Shown here piece after piece: positions 44,064 through 60,966 of a DNA stretch of 64,000 nucleotides. The stretch comes from Heterotrichella gracilis (lineage: Eukaryota > Sar > Xanthophyceae > Tribonematales > Xanthonemataceae), in NCBI GenBank assembly GCA_032358255.1, contig JAULBX010000004.1:1-64000 (forward strand). The letters are read 5' to 3'. Position 1 is the first letter of the stretch. Every line of letters begins with the position of its first letter. The position numbers and the translations under genes are program-made. Under the pieces are notes generated by a model. The model made no database searches, was not told where the DNA came from, and saw only the letters and a program-made list of their open reading frames with translations.

Positions 44064-47000
44064 CTACCAATCCTTGTACGGCGCCAGCTTCCCAGTCAGC
44101 ACCTTGAGCCTGCCGGGGGCCTCCAGGCTGGCGTGCAGAAACACCTTTTTGGATGTCAGGCCGTTTGCCCCCATCACGCCCTGGTCTGACACCAGCCTAA
44201 ACAGCGCCGGGCTGACCAGCCAGCCCTCCACCTTTCGGTCCTTGTCATACATCAGGAGTTGCTGCCGGGGGCTGGCGTCGGTGTCTGCCGTCTGGACCTG
44301 GAATGCACGGGGGGAGGGGCGTGTGGGACATTTAATTCTTATTATTATAAATCAATTACAATCTTGAGACAAGCATGCAGACAAGCATGCAGAGCAGCAC
44401 CTCAGCTTGTACCGAGTGCGGCGGGGCGTGGTGTTGGCGCCTGGCTCATCACCCACAGCGGCATCGGGTTCGGGGTCTGCAAACTGCACAAGGCATTAAG
44501 GCACACATCATTGTATTGTAAGGTATGTACAATGATGTTGGCAGTGCGATCACAGGATGATGTGACGACTGCCATGCAATCACAAGTGATCATTGCCACT
44601 GCAATCACATGGGTGGCGAAGTGATCATTGCCAATTCGCACACATGGTGGCAGCCTGAGAATTGTGGCAATGATGGCTGCCTTGAACAAGTATAAAATAC
44701 ATGTGCACATGATGACTACATGGATAACAATGGTTTGCATTGTCATGAGTTATCAAGCTTGCATGTACGCATGCTCAGCGTCGTTGGCAGAGCCTTGTTG
44801 GGGCGTGCTGTAAAGAACTGAAACCCTACTCATGGCTCTGCACCACACTGTCCAAACCCTAGTTTAGGTTCTTTTGGTAACTGCGCGGTCGCCTTTGCTG
44901 AGAGGTTCTGCAGGAATCTTATTGCAGAGGGTTTACGATAAGATCTACGGTCATTGCCCATTAGTATTTGTGTTTTCACCCCACCTTGTGGCACATGGAG
45001 CAGCGCCTGTTCAGGTCACTCATCCGCTCCGGGTGCTCATTGCGCTCTGTGTTGCCCTCAAACATGTTGCCATCCAGCACTGGCTTCCTGGTGCTTGTCT
45101 GCATCACCTGCCCCTCCATCCTCAGTGCCGCCATGCCTGTGGGTAGGCTGCGCATGGCTGCCCTATCCTGGGGAGTGGAGTCTGCACCACAGCTGGGGCA
45201 ACACATACTGAAAATTACAAATGGCTTGGAGTACGCTACTTGTTTAATTCATAGTAAGAAAATATCTGCACTTGCAGACAGACCGGTTGAAGATGCCAAC
45301 AGGGACAGATCGTGAGAGTGCCAAGCGGGATGCATTTACCAACAGTCGCCACACGCCATGCAGCAAGGGCTTGTGATGTAGAGTATGAGCACCTTCTCAG
45401 AGTATGGCATCTTTCTTGGCAGTGCTGACCATTAATGTTGCAAAAAGATCAGTATTGCTACAGCTGCCTAACTGCTTTGGCTGGTGGGGAATGCACCCTT
45501 GAATACGCAGCCTGCGACCCGGCAGTGCCATTGGTCCATTGGCAGACAGGCATGGCAATGTGATGCAATGTGTTTCCACCACCAGCATGTACCCACCATT
45601 GAAGATGTCGACAAAACCCTTGCCTAGGTTGTGGTGGATGCTGTTATTCCGCAGGGTGACCGTTGCCTCCCCGTTCATGCCCAAGTATACTCCTCCACCT
45701 GGAGATGGCACGTGAGGAGTGAGAACTCACAAAAAGAAAAAGCGTTGGGGTCACAGAGCATCAGTGAGGGAGAAGGCTTTGTTGTGGGAGGGTCCGGGGC
45801 CGAAAGGGGCGCCCCGTGACAAAGTGCACGTGGCAAGGCGCAAATTGCAATGCCGCAGCACCATGAAGCGCGTGCAACAAGGTGCAATGGGCAAGGCGCA
45901 CATTTGTTGCTATGGATGTCGTTCCCCTCTGGCACCGCACTGGATCCGCTCTTGATCAGCACACCCCAGAAGGTGTTTTCAAATACGGCACACCTGCAGG
46001 GTCAAGCAGCAACTTGGATAATTTGAAATGGCCACATTTCCACACACAATGCCATCCAACCCCCATGATTGCTAAGTACCCCAGCTAGCGCATGAAATGG
46101 ATTGCAGACTTCGTCAGTTGCTTCATATTGTGTGAACGGTGTCATAGAAGGTAATAGGAATCCTTAACGCCAGCGGGTTTTGATGTGGACCAAATCGTGC
46201 GTCATGCAGGTCTGAACCCAACAACAACAGCGTTCATGCTGCAACTATCAGATTGAATGTGGAGGCTTGCCCATTCCAGCACTGCCTATTTCCTTGTGGT
46301 GCGAGGTAGCCATACATCCTCTGACAGGTATGTGCCCAAAAACCTCACCCTATCACCTCCGCCTTGCTGCCATCATCCACAGTAATGCCCTAGCTGCCAT
46401 TCTGGTACACGCGGCACCGCTCAAGCTTGACTGCAGACTTGGTCTTTGGATCTGCCAGCGTAATTTGGATTCCCTCGTTGCTGTGCCCGTACACCGAGCA
46501 GTCAGTCAGCTGTACTGGCCCAGGCTGCTTCCAGAGAAGGAACCCCTGCCTGCAAACATGGGATGTGGGCTCATGGTCAAGCAGGGCCCTAGCCTACGGT
46601 CACGTGCCAAGGTAGGGCCCTAGGGGTCAAGAGGTCCACATGGGGATGGAAAACTACCTTTGGCCCATGTGCAGGACTGGTGCCAAGTGCATAATCGCGT
46701 GCTGGATGGTGCGGTTGATGTGCTTCGGTTCTTGCATGCAAGGTTTGTCCCCTGCACACACGTGCCCTGCCCCTCACATGCCTGTGCCAGCACATCCATG
46801 CCACCCTGTACAGCTGGATGGGCTTTTGGGCAGCAACATTCTCCTAAACAGGGTTCTTCTTATTACTATTTTTATGTATTCCCCTTCTCCTAATAAAGAT
46901 TACCAAAGGGTTACCAAACAGGGCATCGCACTCACCTGCCGTCATGCACAGTACACCCCCGCAGCGTCAAACTTCCCCCTTGCAAGGCCTCCAATCCCGA

Positions 47001-48956
47001 CTTGACATGGTGGTGGATGTCACACTCCACTAGCACGATAGCGGTCCCTTTCCCATGGGCCATTGTCCCCCCCGCCTCTTTGCTCCCTACTATTTCACAC
47101 CCCTAAGGTAGAGGGAGGAGCCGGCCAAGGCAGACACCACTGGCATTTGAGAAGGGGAGGGGGATGGAAACCTGCATAGGGGGAAAGCATGTGGGCTGTG
47201 CGGCGGGTATGCTCAAGCAAACACAGGGCGCAGATTCAATTTGCATGCTCCAAATGGTTCGACCATGCCCCTTTCTGGTCTTCATACCCCCATGGCGATT
47301 TTGGCTGAAAGTGTGCACCAGATATTTGGCAAATCCCACGCAGAAATTCCCCAACTAAACGTAATCCTGAAGGGACATTTCACATTTCCTGACTGTTATA
47401 AAATGCTCAAATGGAAGACCCACATGAATGTTTACCTGCAGTAGAAAGCAGCACATGCCCCCTCGGTGACGAAGAGCGTATGCGCCGCAGCCCCTACCAC
47501 ATCCAGCCCCTCCACCACCACCGTCCCCTGTGAACCCCCCACACGGCACTCCAATGTGTTATTGGCACCAAACGGCCTCTTGCGCAGCTTGAGCGTTGGT
47601 TTACCCAGGCCAATGAGGACCAAGGGTTTGGTGAACAGTCCGCTGGTGATGGCATAGGTTCCGGGTCGGACGATGATGATGCGGTTGGGTAGGGAGTCAC
47701 CTGGCCGGCATACCACCTGTGAAGCAAGGGGTGTGCAATACGAGGCGTAAATTGTGCTAGGGATTTTCTAACACTGGCAGCAGTTAATGATACACATTAC
47801 TTTAAGCACGTGGCTTGGGAGACCTGCAAGATTTGTTGCAGCTCTCCAATAATGGCAGAGTGTGATGCTTTGGCCGGGAATGCCTTCTACTGTAAGCTTG
47901 CGATGCTCAGCATGAGTTCACATATTCACAATGAAACTAATTATTTGCTAGCTGGTTGAGAGATTTGGGGGTGGGGGCCAGCAGCTTCCTTGCACTCAAC
48001 GTCCTATCACTGAGTGATACTGCAAGCCTGGGCACATAAAACCGCCCTGAGTGAGGAACAGCACGCAATACCACATCTCAGGGCGGACATAACCTGCTCT
48101 GCAACGCGGCGTACAGCTCGCGGCGTAAACCCATCCCAAGCCTGGGAATAAATTGAAGTTACTCACCTTATCCAGCTCAGTGTACCCCCTTGAGTCCTGC
48201 GCTTCGCTTGCGGTGACAACATCAAACCTGGCAGGGACCTCCAGCCCGTGCTTCTTCCACTGGTAGTGCTCCTTGGCTTGCGGGTCCAGGGTGAGGGCGC
48301 ACGCAGCATAGGCGATGGCCCGGAGCTGCCGACACTGGCTGTCTGCAGCTGATGGGGTTTGTGCGTGTGGACTGGTTGCGGCGCCCTGCGGGCGGTGGTT
48401 GACCGTAGCAACCTGCCTAGCAGCCTTTTGCTGGCATATGTACTAGTGGGTGTGGCGCCTGGGAAGGTGCATGCTGTGCCACTCTGCTTGGTATGCATAT
48501 TCCCAACGCAACCTGTGCCTACTGACTAAAACAGGAGTCTATTCTGCTTCACAAGTCATGGCGTTATACTCAGACCCTGTGGGCCATAGCCTGGCCACAG
48601 CAAACGCCCGCACCTTGAAGAAACTGTATGGAAACACATGGTAATGCATGGCGTAATGCAAGTGCTCCTACCTTTGCCCACGCCCGCAGCGATGCAGCTG
48701 CAAGCACGTAACCCTCGGTATCGCTAGGAAGCAGCTCAGTCAACCTTTGCGCTGCCTTGAAAGCCTTCTCGCCAGCATTAGCAGCGTGGCTATTGAGGTG
48801 GGAACGGCACAGGCCTGATAGTAGTTGCCCCTTTTCCTCTGCACCCACACCATCACAGGCAAGTGCTTCCGTGAACAGAACCTGCCCTCGATCAAAGTCC
48901 TTCGTGGCCAAGGCTACCTGGGCCTCGTCCATCATCGCCTCGACCTCTGATGCCAT
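44064..48956 (-). CDS. TPR plus right-handed beta-helix protein with Cys-rich segment
   Basis: Exons on the minus strand: 48956-48672, 48334-48167, 47716-47436, about 47082-46936, 46549-46409, 45993-45902, 45698-45597, about 45395-45340, 45192-44985, 44483-44401, about 44271-44064. The N-terminus has two or three TPR-like helical pairs (A-Q-V-A-L-A-T-K-D-F-D-R-G; A-Y-A-A-C-A-L-T-L-D-P). The centre is a parallel beta-helix with short repeats around N, G and hydrophobics (G-T-Y-A-I-T-S-G-L-F; C-S-V-Y-G-H-S-N-E-G-I; N-N-S-I-H-H-N-L-G-K-G). This layout resembles FBXO11-like and carbohydrate-active beta-helices. A cluster C-C-x2-C-x2-C-C-C and a later C-x2-C-H may bind metal. I do not recognise the last roughly 70 residues. 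The junctions of exons 4, 8 and 11 are uncertain, so the exact product is not fixed. TPRs suggest an adaptor role in the cytosol or nucleus. Confidence 0.65.
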
Positions 48957-49465
48957 GGCAGCAGTTTACTCACCCACTTTACTGGTCCAGTTACATAGAC
49001 GTGATATGGTCAACCAGAGTGGTATACGTTTAATTTACATAGTGAAAGCCACCTGTTGTGTGACTAGCTGTTCAAACCTCCACGTTCTCGCCCACACTGC
49101 ACGAATGCAGAATGCATGCATGCATCTGCAGATCGACCAAAATACCGATTGTTCTGTTGGCGAGCACTTCAAATTATGTCAAGTTGTTTGTGTGTCTTAG
49201 AATATAGTCACGACGATGTCAGGTACTACTATACAGGCTATCGTTACGGTGAAAGTCAAGTGTGAAGTCATACTTTTGATGCTATAACATTCTGGGCGAA
49301 CTGCAAAAAAGTGCGGTCTATTCCTACTGCACCTGCACGGTGCTTTCTAACCTCTGTCCTACTAAAGCGGGTATAACTCCAACCTGTGGACAACATTGGT
49401 GTCTTGCAAACCTATCATGACATGGGGTGCACCACAGTCATGTGCCCACTACAGCCATCGTTGCC
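48957..49465. other. Intergenic region, full HAD gene / TPR beta-helix gene
   Basis: The left part is the beta-helix gene promoter. From about 49203 the sequence belongs to the duplicated HAD 3' flank. No gene is seen. Confidence 0.55.
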
Positions 49466-50420
49466 CTACGCACCCCGTGCTGAACTGCACACTGCGTGCA
49501 CTGGAACGCCTTGGGCTGCCCTACCACTGCGAGCCAGGCTGCGCACCAGCTCCTCCCACCATGCCGCACTAAGCCCCTCCACCTCATTCACCTCAAGTGC
49601 GCTAAACCCACCCGCCACAGCCCGGTCAACGTTGTCGGCGTTGTCATCCACCAGCATCACCTCCCAGGAACATAGAGGAGCATGCCCATGACCATGCCCA
49701 CCGCGGTAATACGGGCCAGGGCAGCGGAAGTCCATGTCTGAATTGGTGCCCCCACATGGCATGCCCTTCCCCCTGTCCCTGGCATCACCGCAGCAGCAGG
49801 AGGGCGGCGGGGCTTGAGGTGCATTGGGAGGTGGTGCCTGTGCGACCTCCAGTATCTGCTCCAGCCACAGGTTCTTGTTGAACACGTAGGGGGCCGCTTT
49901 CCAGGGGCACTCAAAGCACCTGCGAGGGAACGTATGGCTTGGTGAGGTATTGCCTTGCTTAGGATCAGTTGTTGCCAGCCCAATCCATGCGCTGCATGTG
50001 GGCTGGCGAATGATTTACATGCAATGGGACACTTGCAATGGTAACCTGTGGTGCACCACCTGCATCTGTCCACAACGCCCCGCCAAAACCCAAATGTCCA
50101 GCAGGCATAAGTGCCTGACCATTGTGCGCAATGCTGTTGTGGCGCATCGCCATCACACGCAGCCCAGCCACCCACTCACATGACCCTGTGCAGCGGCAGC
50201 GCGTCCCCAAACAGCGTCTCCACCACCCTCTTCACGTAGGGCCGGGAGGCAAACGACGCCACCCACACCTGGCACCCTGCGGCAGCAGCAGCAGCCAGCA
50301 GCTCCTGCAGGAAGGCTGCGTTGGGGGCCAGGCGAAAGATCATCTGGCGCTCGCGAGAGCGCCCTGCCTCGTCACCTTGCTTCAAGCTCCTGAGGGGTGC
50401 ACAGCATGGCAGGGGATCAG
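49203..50420. repeat. Segmental duplication, right copy (within the full HAD gene)
   Basis: Counterpart of 41926-43270, in the same orientation and about 7.3 kb away. Exons match better than the flanks and introns, as expected for an older duplication. Confidence 0.9.
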
Positions 50421-51914
50421 CAAAAAGCCAGGTGTGTGCCGCTAGTGGTGCCAAGCATGTCAGCACTTTTCCTGCAAATTTGCCAAAAGCCTAATGTGTG
50501 TGTGTGGTGTGCAATACGGGATTGCAGGGTTCATACCTGGTTAGAGGGAGCGGCTCAAGCGAAGTGTCACAAAAAGCGGTTACCAGGGCATGTTGGTTGT
50601 GGCAAATTGTGCTGAGGATATCTAAGGCTGGGGAATTACTGTCACCCCAGGGGTGGGGGAGGTGGGGTGACAGTAATTTCCCAGCCTTGCTGTGATATTA
50701 ATCTACTTGAAAACGACTCCCATACCTTCTTATCGCACCCCATTGCTCAAACAACTTGTGATTGCCTCCACGCATGATGATGGTGTCGTCAATGTCCAAC
50801 ACGAGCACTCGTAGCTGTGGAGGAATTTTCACATCAAAGCTCCCGTTGCGATCGCTGGAGATGCCAAGCGATGGCGATCCGTCTGTGATTATTGCATGAA
50901 AAACAATTTCAACCATCATCCCTTGATTATTCTCCCCTGATCATTCTTGCAACTTGCGCAAAATTCATGAGTGGAATGGCCATCATGATACATTATCAAG
51001 CCCAGTCTAGTGCTTCTGCACTTACGTCTGGGAGCTCCACCTGTGTTGCTTGGGGTGGTAGTCGAGGCTGTGTTGTTAGAAGTGATGCTTGTACTCGAGG
51101 CCTCAAGAGGAGGGTTGCCACTGGGAGGCACTTTGGGTTGATATGATGTTTGGTTGTCTGGTGGTTGCGACACTGTCTTCTTTCCTTGAGTGGCATCTAC
51201 GTGAATATGGTGTGCGGCAAAGGCCTTAGTGTACTTTGCTGTTGCAGGGAGTTGAAGAACTAGCCTGAGAGGTTTGCGGCTGGAGTGGCCTAGCCAGGCC
51301 CCCGCCAATATGTCAGTACAAACTCCAATCGCTGCCTGGCTGATGCAAAGCTTTGAAGCCACGTCGCTGTCATCATCGGTGGTTTCTAATGCTTGGGATT
51401 GCTGGACCCACCCTTGTTGCGCTGCAGCTGTTGTTGTTTGGAGCTCTTTCTCAGGGCTGGTGTCGCTCACCACAGCACACTGTTGTGAAAGTCTGGTGTA
51501 CCAGTGTCCTGGCACAAGGGTGTCCTGATACAGTGTTCCAAAGGTTGAGGAGTTGTGTACTGGTCCACTTCCATCTGTGCTGGCCAGCTGGTCAGAGTTG
51601 CCAGGCGAAACTTCCAGTTGCAGTGTACTGCTAGGCGTCCTTTTCAGGAATGACTGTATCTTCTCGCTGACCCTGTTGATTCCTGCTTTCAAGGCTGCTG
51701 TACTGTGAGCCCTAGGTTTAGGTTGAAGGGCTGAGGTGTGGTTCTTGGCTTCATGGCTCCTGCTGCCTTGCAATTGCCGTAGGCCTAGATTCAATCGAGT
51801 AGCTGAAGAGTAGTCTGGCAAAAGGCTGAGGTGTGGTGGGAGACCACACAGAGGCGTATCCATATCTTTTAAAGAGCCTTGCTTCAACCTTCGACGAAAG
51901 TGGGCGTCAGCCAT
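49466..51914 (-). CDS. HAD-superfamily phosphatase-like protein (full copy)
   Basis: Four exons (51914-51026, 50882-50726, 50389-50180, 49919-49466) give 569 aa with phases matching. Residues 1 to about 295 are Ser/Thr/Pro-rich and probably disordered. HAD motif I is L-R-V-L-V-L-D-I-D-D-T-I-I near residue 325, with both catalytic Asp residues. The middle block Q-V-W-V-A-S-F-A-S-R-P-Y-V gives the motif II Ser. M-L-V-D-D-N-A-D-N-V-D-R-A gives the metal-binding motif IV. The core resembles magnesium-dependent HAD phosphatases of the MDP/polynucleotide-phosphatase kind, but the substrate cannot be told. ATG 51914 opens the long first exon. A paralogous 3' half lies at 42155-43241 and a remnant at 43602-43856. 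Confidence 0.85.
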
Positions 51915-53351
51915 TGCTGCTATGGCGTCAGTTGGAGGTATCTAGGCTAGGCTGCAGCACACCAGATGGTTGAGATCACTTGCAGGAGACTAGCCATGCG
52001 AAAACTTAGTCTAAACTGTCAGGCCTTTCATAATATATTGCTTTGTAGTGGACTAGACATTTTTATTGCGAGAGGGGACCCCGCAGTAACGAACCTGGCG
52101 AAAAGTGGACTAGTTACTCATCGCATGCCGTATCATTCCGTTCAACGGCAGGCTGTGTCGAAAACGGTCACTATACACTCAAGAAAAGCGGTGCCAAGTA
52201 TGTATTGTTTTAGCCAGCACCAAAGTCGGACTTGGTATTGCTGACCAGATAGTTGCCCTAAACCACAATCATGCTGCAAGGCCATTCAGGGGCACGACCA
52301 AACTGAACAGTCAACGGATCGGCGTCAAGCTCTTGACGTCAACAGGCCACGGTGCTATGGGGTTTGCCAGTTTTTCGGTGTTGGTTTGCATCTGTATCTC
52401 TCTGCTCACACAACACTTTAACGGGCTACAAGCTTGGGGTGTTCACCCCTTGCTGGCCTAGATAAGAGGCATGAGTGAATTCTCCCCAGGACCATGTCCT
52501 GGAAAACCGGTCCAAGCGCTAGATGGCCTCTTTATTGGGCTGTAACCATTGCGCAACTATGCTGGCATAGGCAACAGACATGCCAAACGTGGGGTGTAAT
52601 GTAGCCTTGGAGGGGACTACAACAGGGACTACCCCAGACAGTTTTTGCCGTGCGTAACACAAGGGTTTGCTAAACCAACTTGTGTTGGAGGGGCAGTCTT
52701 GCCATAAGACTGCATGTACATGGTTTCCGCAGATGCAACGCATGGGTGCCTATGGAACAAAAGTTCAAATGCAACATCCAGTGGGGGCGAGTTGGCAGGT
52801 CATTTCCACTGCAAATTGCACTGTCTTGGGGGAAAGGTGGGGGGGGGTATTGTGCGGTGACTAAGGTTTGCTGCAAAAAATCAAGCACTTCATAAGAACC
52901 ACCATAAGCAGATACCTGCTACTATCGTGACACGTCGACGACAAGGAATTACCCTGAGTGGCCGTTCCTGCTAGGTGACCCTGAACGTTGCTGCCACCTC
53001 ACACGAGTTGCCATGGCATTCCTGCTGGGCAACTCCAAAAACGCAAGTGCGCTGAACCCATATAGCGGGACGCAGGTTTTGCAGCAATGCCTTGCGGCGA
53101 GCACTTTCCATCTTCTACATCTGCTTTCATCTGCTTTCCTGCTGTCATGCTGCTCCAGGTACTTGCCACCAAATCCAGGCTTGAATCAGCTGCATTGATC
53201 CCAGTGGCGGGTACCTCCCAACTGCTCCTCAGCTCTCCTCCTCCTCCCTTTGCACCTCCTGCTCCCCAAAGTAGTCATCGCCACATGCTGCCCCAAATCC
53301 AGGGTTGAATCAGCTGCATTGGTTCTGGTGACAGGCAGCTCCCCGTGCTCC
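51915..53351. other. Intergenic region, glycine-rich protein gene / HAD gene
   Basis: No gene is recognised. The right end (53175-53345) contains a tandem duplicate of the last exon of the next gene. Confidence 0.5.
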
Positions 53352-53410
53352 TCAGTCCTCCTCCTCCTCCTCTTGCGCCTCCTCCTCCGCAAAGTAGTCA
53401 TCGCCGCCAT
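53172..53410 (-). repeat. Tandem duplicate of the last exon end of the glycine-rich protein gene
   Basis: Bases 53172-53290 resemble 53290-53405. Both contain AATCCAGG(C/G)TTGAATCAGC, CTGCTCCTCAG-like runs of TCC, and AAGTAGTCATCGCC. The real stop is in the right copy (53352-53354), so the left copy lies in the 3' untranslated region. Confidence 0.85.
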
Positions 53411-55241
53411 ACTTGGACAGCATGTCCTGCTCCAGCACGCCCACTTGTGTGCCATCTGCAGCAGAAAAAACACTAAATTCGCTGTGGCGTTTGCATCACA
53501 TGGATGCAGCATGACCCAGGGCATCTTGAAATCGAAACTCAGCATGCAGCACCATTGAAATTGCATCCCCCGCATCGATGTGCATTCACCAGTGCAGCTG
53601 CACCCAGGGAGCTGCATCAGGAATGCGATTGACATGCCACCCTGCCCATGCCTGCATATTTACAAAATAAACAGGCCCCACCATAGATGCCCATGCAAGT
53701 CCTGGCATGCATCCCAACACCATGCGCCCACCCACCTGCAGCCGTTTGCAGGCCTGGCGTCAGCGTCTTCCCCATGTTCTTCCCCGGTAACCGCGCTGCT
53801 GGGCCATTGAGCCGGAACACGTGGCGGAACAGCGCAGCCAGTGTCGACATGAGGGGCTTCCACAGGGCCATGGCGCCCAGCGCTAACGAGAACAGGAGCA
53901 CCGCCCCCACGGCCTGCAGGAAGCCCTTCATGCCCCCCTTGAACTTGTCTGAAAAGTCGTTGAAGTCAAACCCTCCAAACCCGCCGCCGCCGCCGCCGCC
54001 ACCCCCACCGCCACCGCCACCGCCACCGCCACCTCCTGCAGTGGTTAGGTTTTCATGCATCAGCATGGCTTGAAATGATCATGTATCTATTGCATGAATG
54101 CACAATGCATGACGGACATGGCGCATGCACTACAGCACCATCCTGGCGCTGTCAGGGTGCAATACTATATATACCCAGTGAAAACACTAAAGTGCAATGG
54201 TATGGACCAGTGCTAATTATGGGTGTGAGCGTGAAAGGGCACTTAGCTCCCTCTGCCGGGTGCATTGCACGTGTTGATTACAATGCTGCTGTCAACGGCT
54301 GTGAGCGCTCACCTCCCATCTTCTTGGCCCGCTTCTCAGCCAGGGCAAAGGGATCTGGCTTGCCCTTGAACATCTCTTGTAGCGCCTTTTTGGCCGCCTC
54401 CTGCAGGTGGGTGGGGGGGTACGGCTAAAGCCAAGCTTGCAGTGGTTATGCTTGTCTAGCACAGTGGCATGCGGCAACGTGCCATACGTTTCCTTGCCGA
54501 AAGAAAGGGCACACCTGGCCCAATTTCGCACTGGCAGGTGTACCCTTGTGCAGGCACAATACTGCACAAGACCCTCAGCCAGCAATCAAGAATAGTGCCA
54601 AAGTGGTATCCGCACCTCTTTGTCGTCCTTGCCCTTGCCAAACTTGAAGTTAAAGCCAGTCCCGCCTGCCGCTGCTCGAGTGAACAGCTTCGTGGCATGG
54701 CGCGTGAGGTGGGTAGCCCTACATAGCTGCAGGCGCGCCTGGCGTGTGGGTTGCAACAACTGCACTTGACCTGCACACGTGGATGCAGAATACAATAAAC
54801 CTCCGGTGTATGTTTGTGCGGTGCAGTTGGTTGGATGGGCCCCCAGTAGGTGCTTGTGCAGTAGTTGGTTGGATGGGCCCCAGCAGTGGTACAAGCCTGG
54901 TTGGCAGCACCCCGTTACGTTTCTGTGATGCAATGACTGCACACGTTCACCTATTCCTGGTATGGTTGTGCTTCAGCAGACTTGTGCACAAGCAGGGTAC
55001 AGCAAAACCAGGTGCAGTGCAAGCCTGCCCCTGGACGCCCAACATGCACTTTGATAAAACTGCGGCAGCAGCCTTTTAAGCGACACCACTTAAACTGAAC
55101 CTTGCTTTCAAACAGTGCATGCAAGCAATACGGAGGTGTGCTAGCAACAGCAGCAAGCAGAGCTGCAAAACTATACCCATCGTCTGCACACCCACCTGCA
55201 CGACCAGCCTGAGCCAGCAAGCTCGTTGGAGAAACTATCAT
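53352..55241 (-). CDS. Small glycine-rich protein with one membrane segment
   Basis: Five exons (55241-55196, 54671-54616, 54400-54313, 54035-53736, 53455-53352) give 197 aa with phases matching. In order there is a short N-terminus M-I-V-S-P-T-S-L-L-A-Q-A-G-R that could start a plastid or mitochondrial targeting peptide, a basic helix (E-A-A-K-K-A-L-Q-E-M-F-K-G-K-P-D-P), a poly-Gly tract from GGC/GGT repeats, F-D-F-N-D-F-S-D-K-F-K-G, one hydrophobic segment (F-L-Q-A-V-G-A-V-L-L-F-S-L-A-L-G-A-M-A-L-W) and a very acidic tail, A-E-E-E-A-Q-E-E-E-E-E-D. I do not recognise the family. An organellar inner-membrane protein is a guess from the layout. The start was chosen because its phase joins exon 2. 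Confidence 0.65.
53979..54033 (-). repeat. GCC/GGC trinucleotide tract coding poly-glycine
   Basis: About 18 consecutive GCC/ACC-type triplets on the plus strand encode the glycine run at the start of exon 4 of the small membrane-protein gene. Confidence 0.95.
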
Positions 55242-55884
55242 CTTGACGCTTGTTAGTGTTTCTGTGTGTTCAACGGCGCCAATGGCGCTCTTGTCTGCTT
55301 GGCAACAGTATGGAAGCAACGTTCACACACTCGAGCACTGGCTCCTATGCAGCCGCCAGAGACAATACAGCAAGGGCTCCGCAGCACACTAGTCCACAGC
55401 AGGCAGGTATGTATGTGATGCAAGTCCAGCGCAAACACTGATGCGCTCAAAAAGGCCAATGTGGCAGCTGCAGGCAATGCATGCGTTCTTATCTCTCGGA
55501 TAAGCCTCAAGTGGCGCAAGACAAAACCCTAGACGGAATCAAAACCCTATCTAGTGCACTGATTAGGCAGCCAATTCTCTGTTGGCACAAAACCAACCAG
55601 AGTTGCAGCGTTTGGTGGAGTTTTTGCAACGTGGGCAGGCCCACAATTTGTTAAAGACTTTGCACAGTGTGCGGATCCCAGGCGCGGTCTGCGCGTAGGC
55701 CAGTGACAAGTGGTTGCCGTGAAAACCGATCGCTGGATCGGGGCACAGCAGTACTGGTTGATCAACAACGTCCCGTTGGTCCATATTGTTTCAAACTCGT
55801 TGCAGGTAGTCAATAACGGGTTGCGCTCAGGGCGGCCTGGTACACCCCTCGTTGCATACGGTGGTGCGCTCTACATCGCCCACG
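55242..55884. other. Divergent promoter region, glycine-rich protein gene / MTHFR
   Basis: The two start codons face away from each other across 643 bases. No exon or RNA gene is seen. Confidence 0.5.
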
Positions 55885-60966
<5,082 letters not shown>

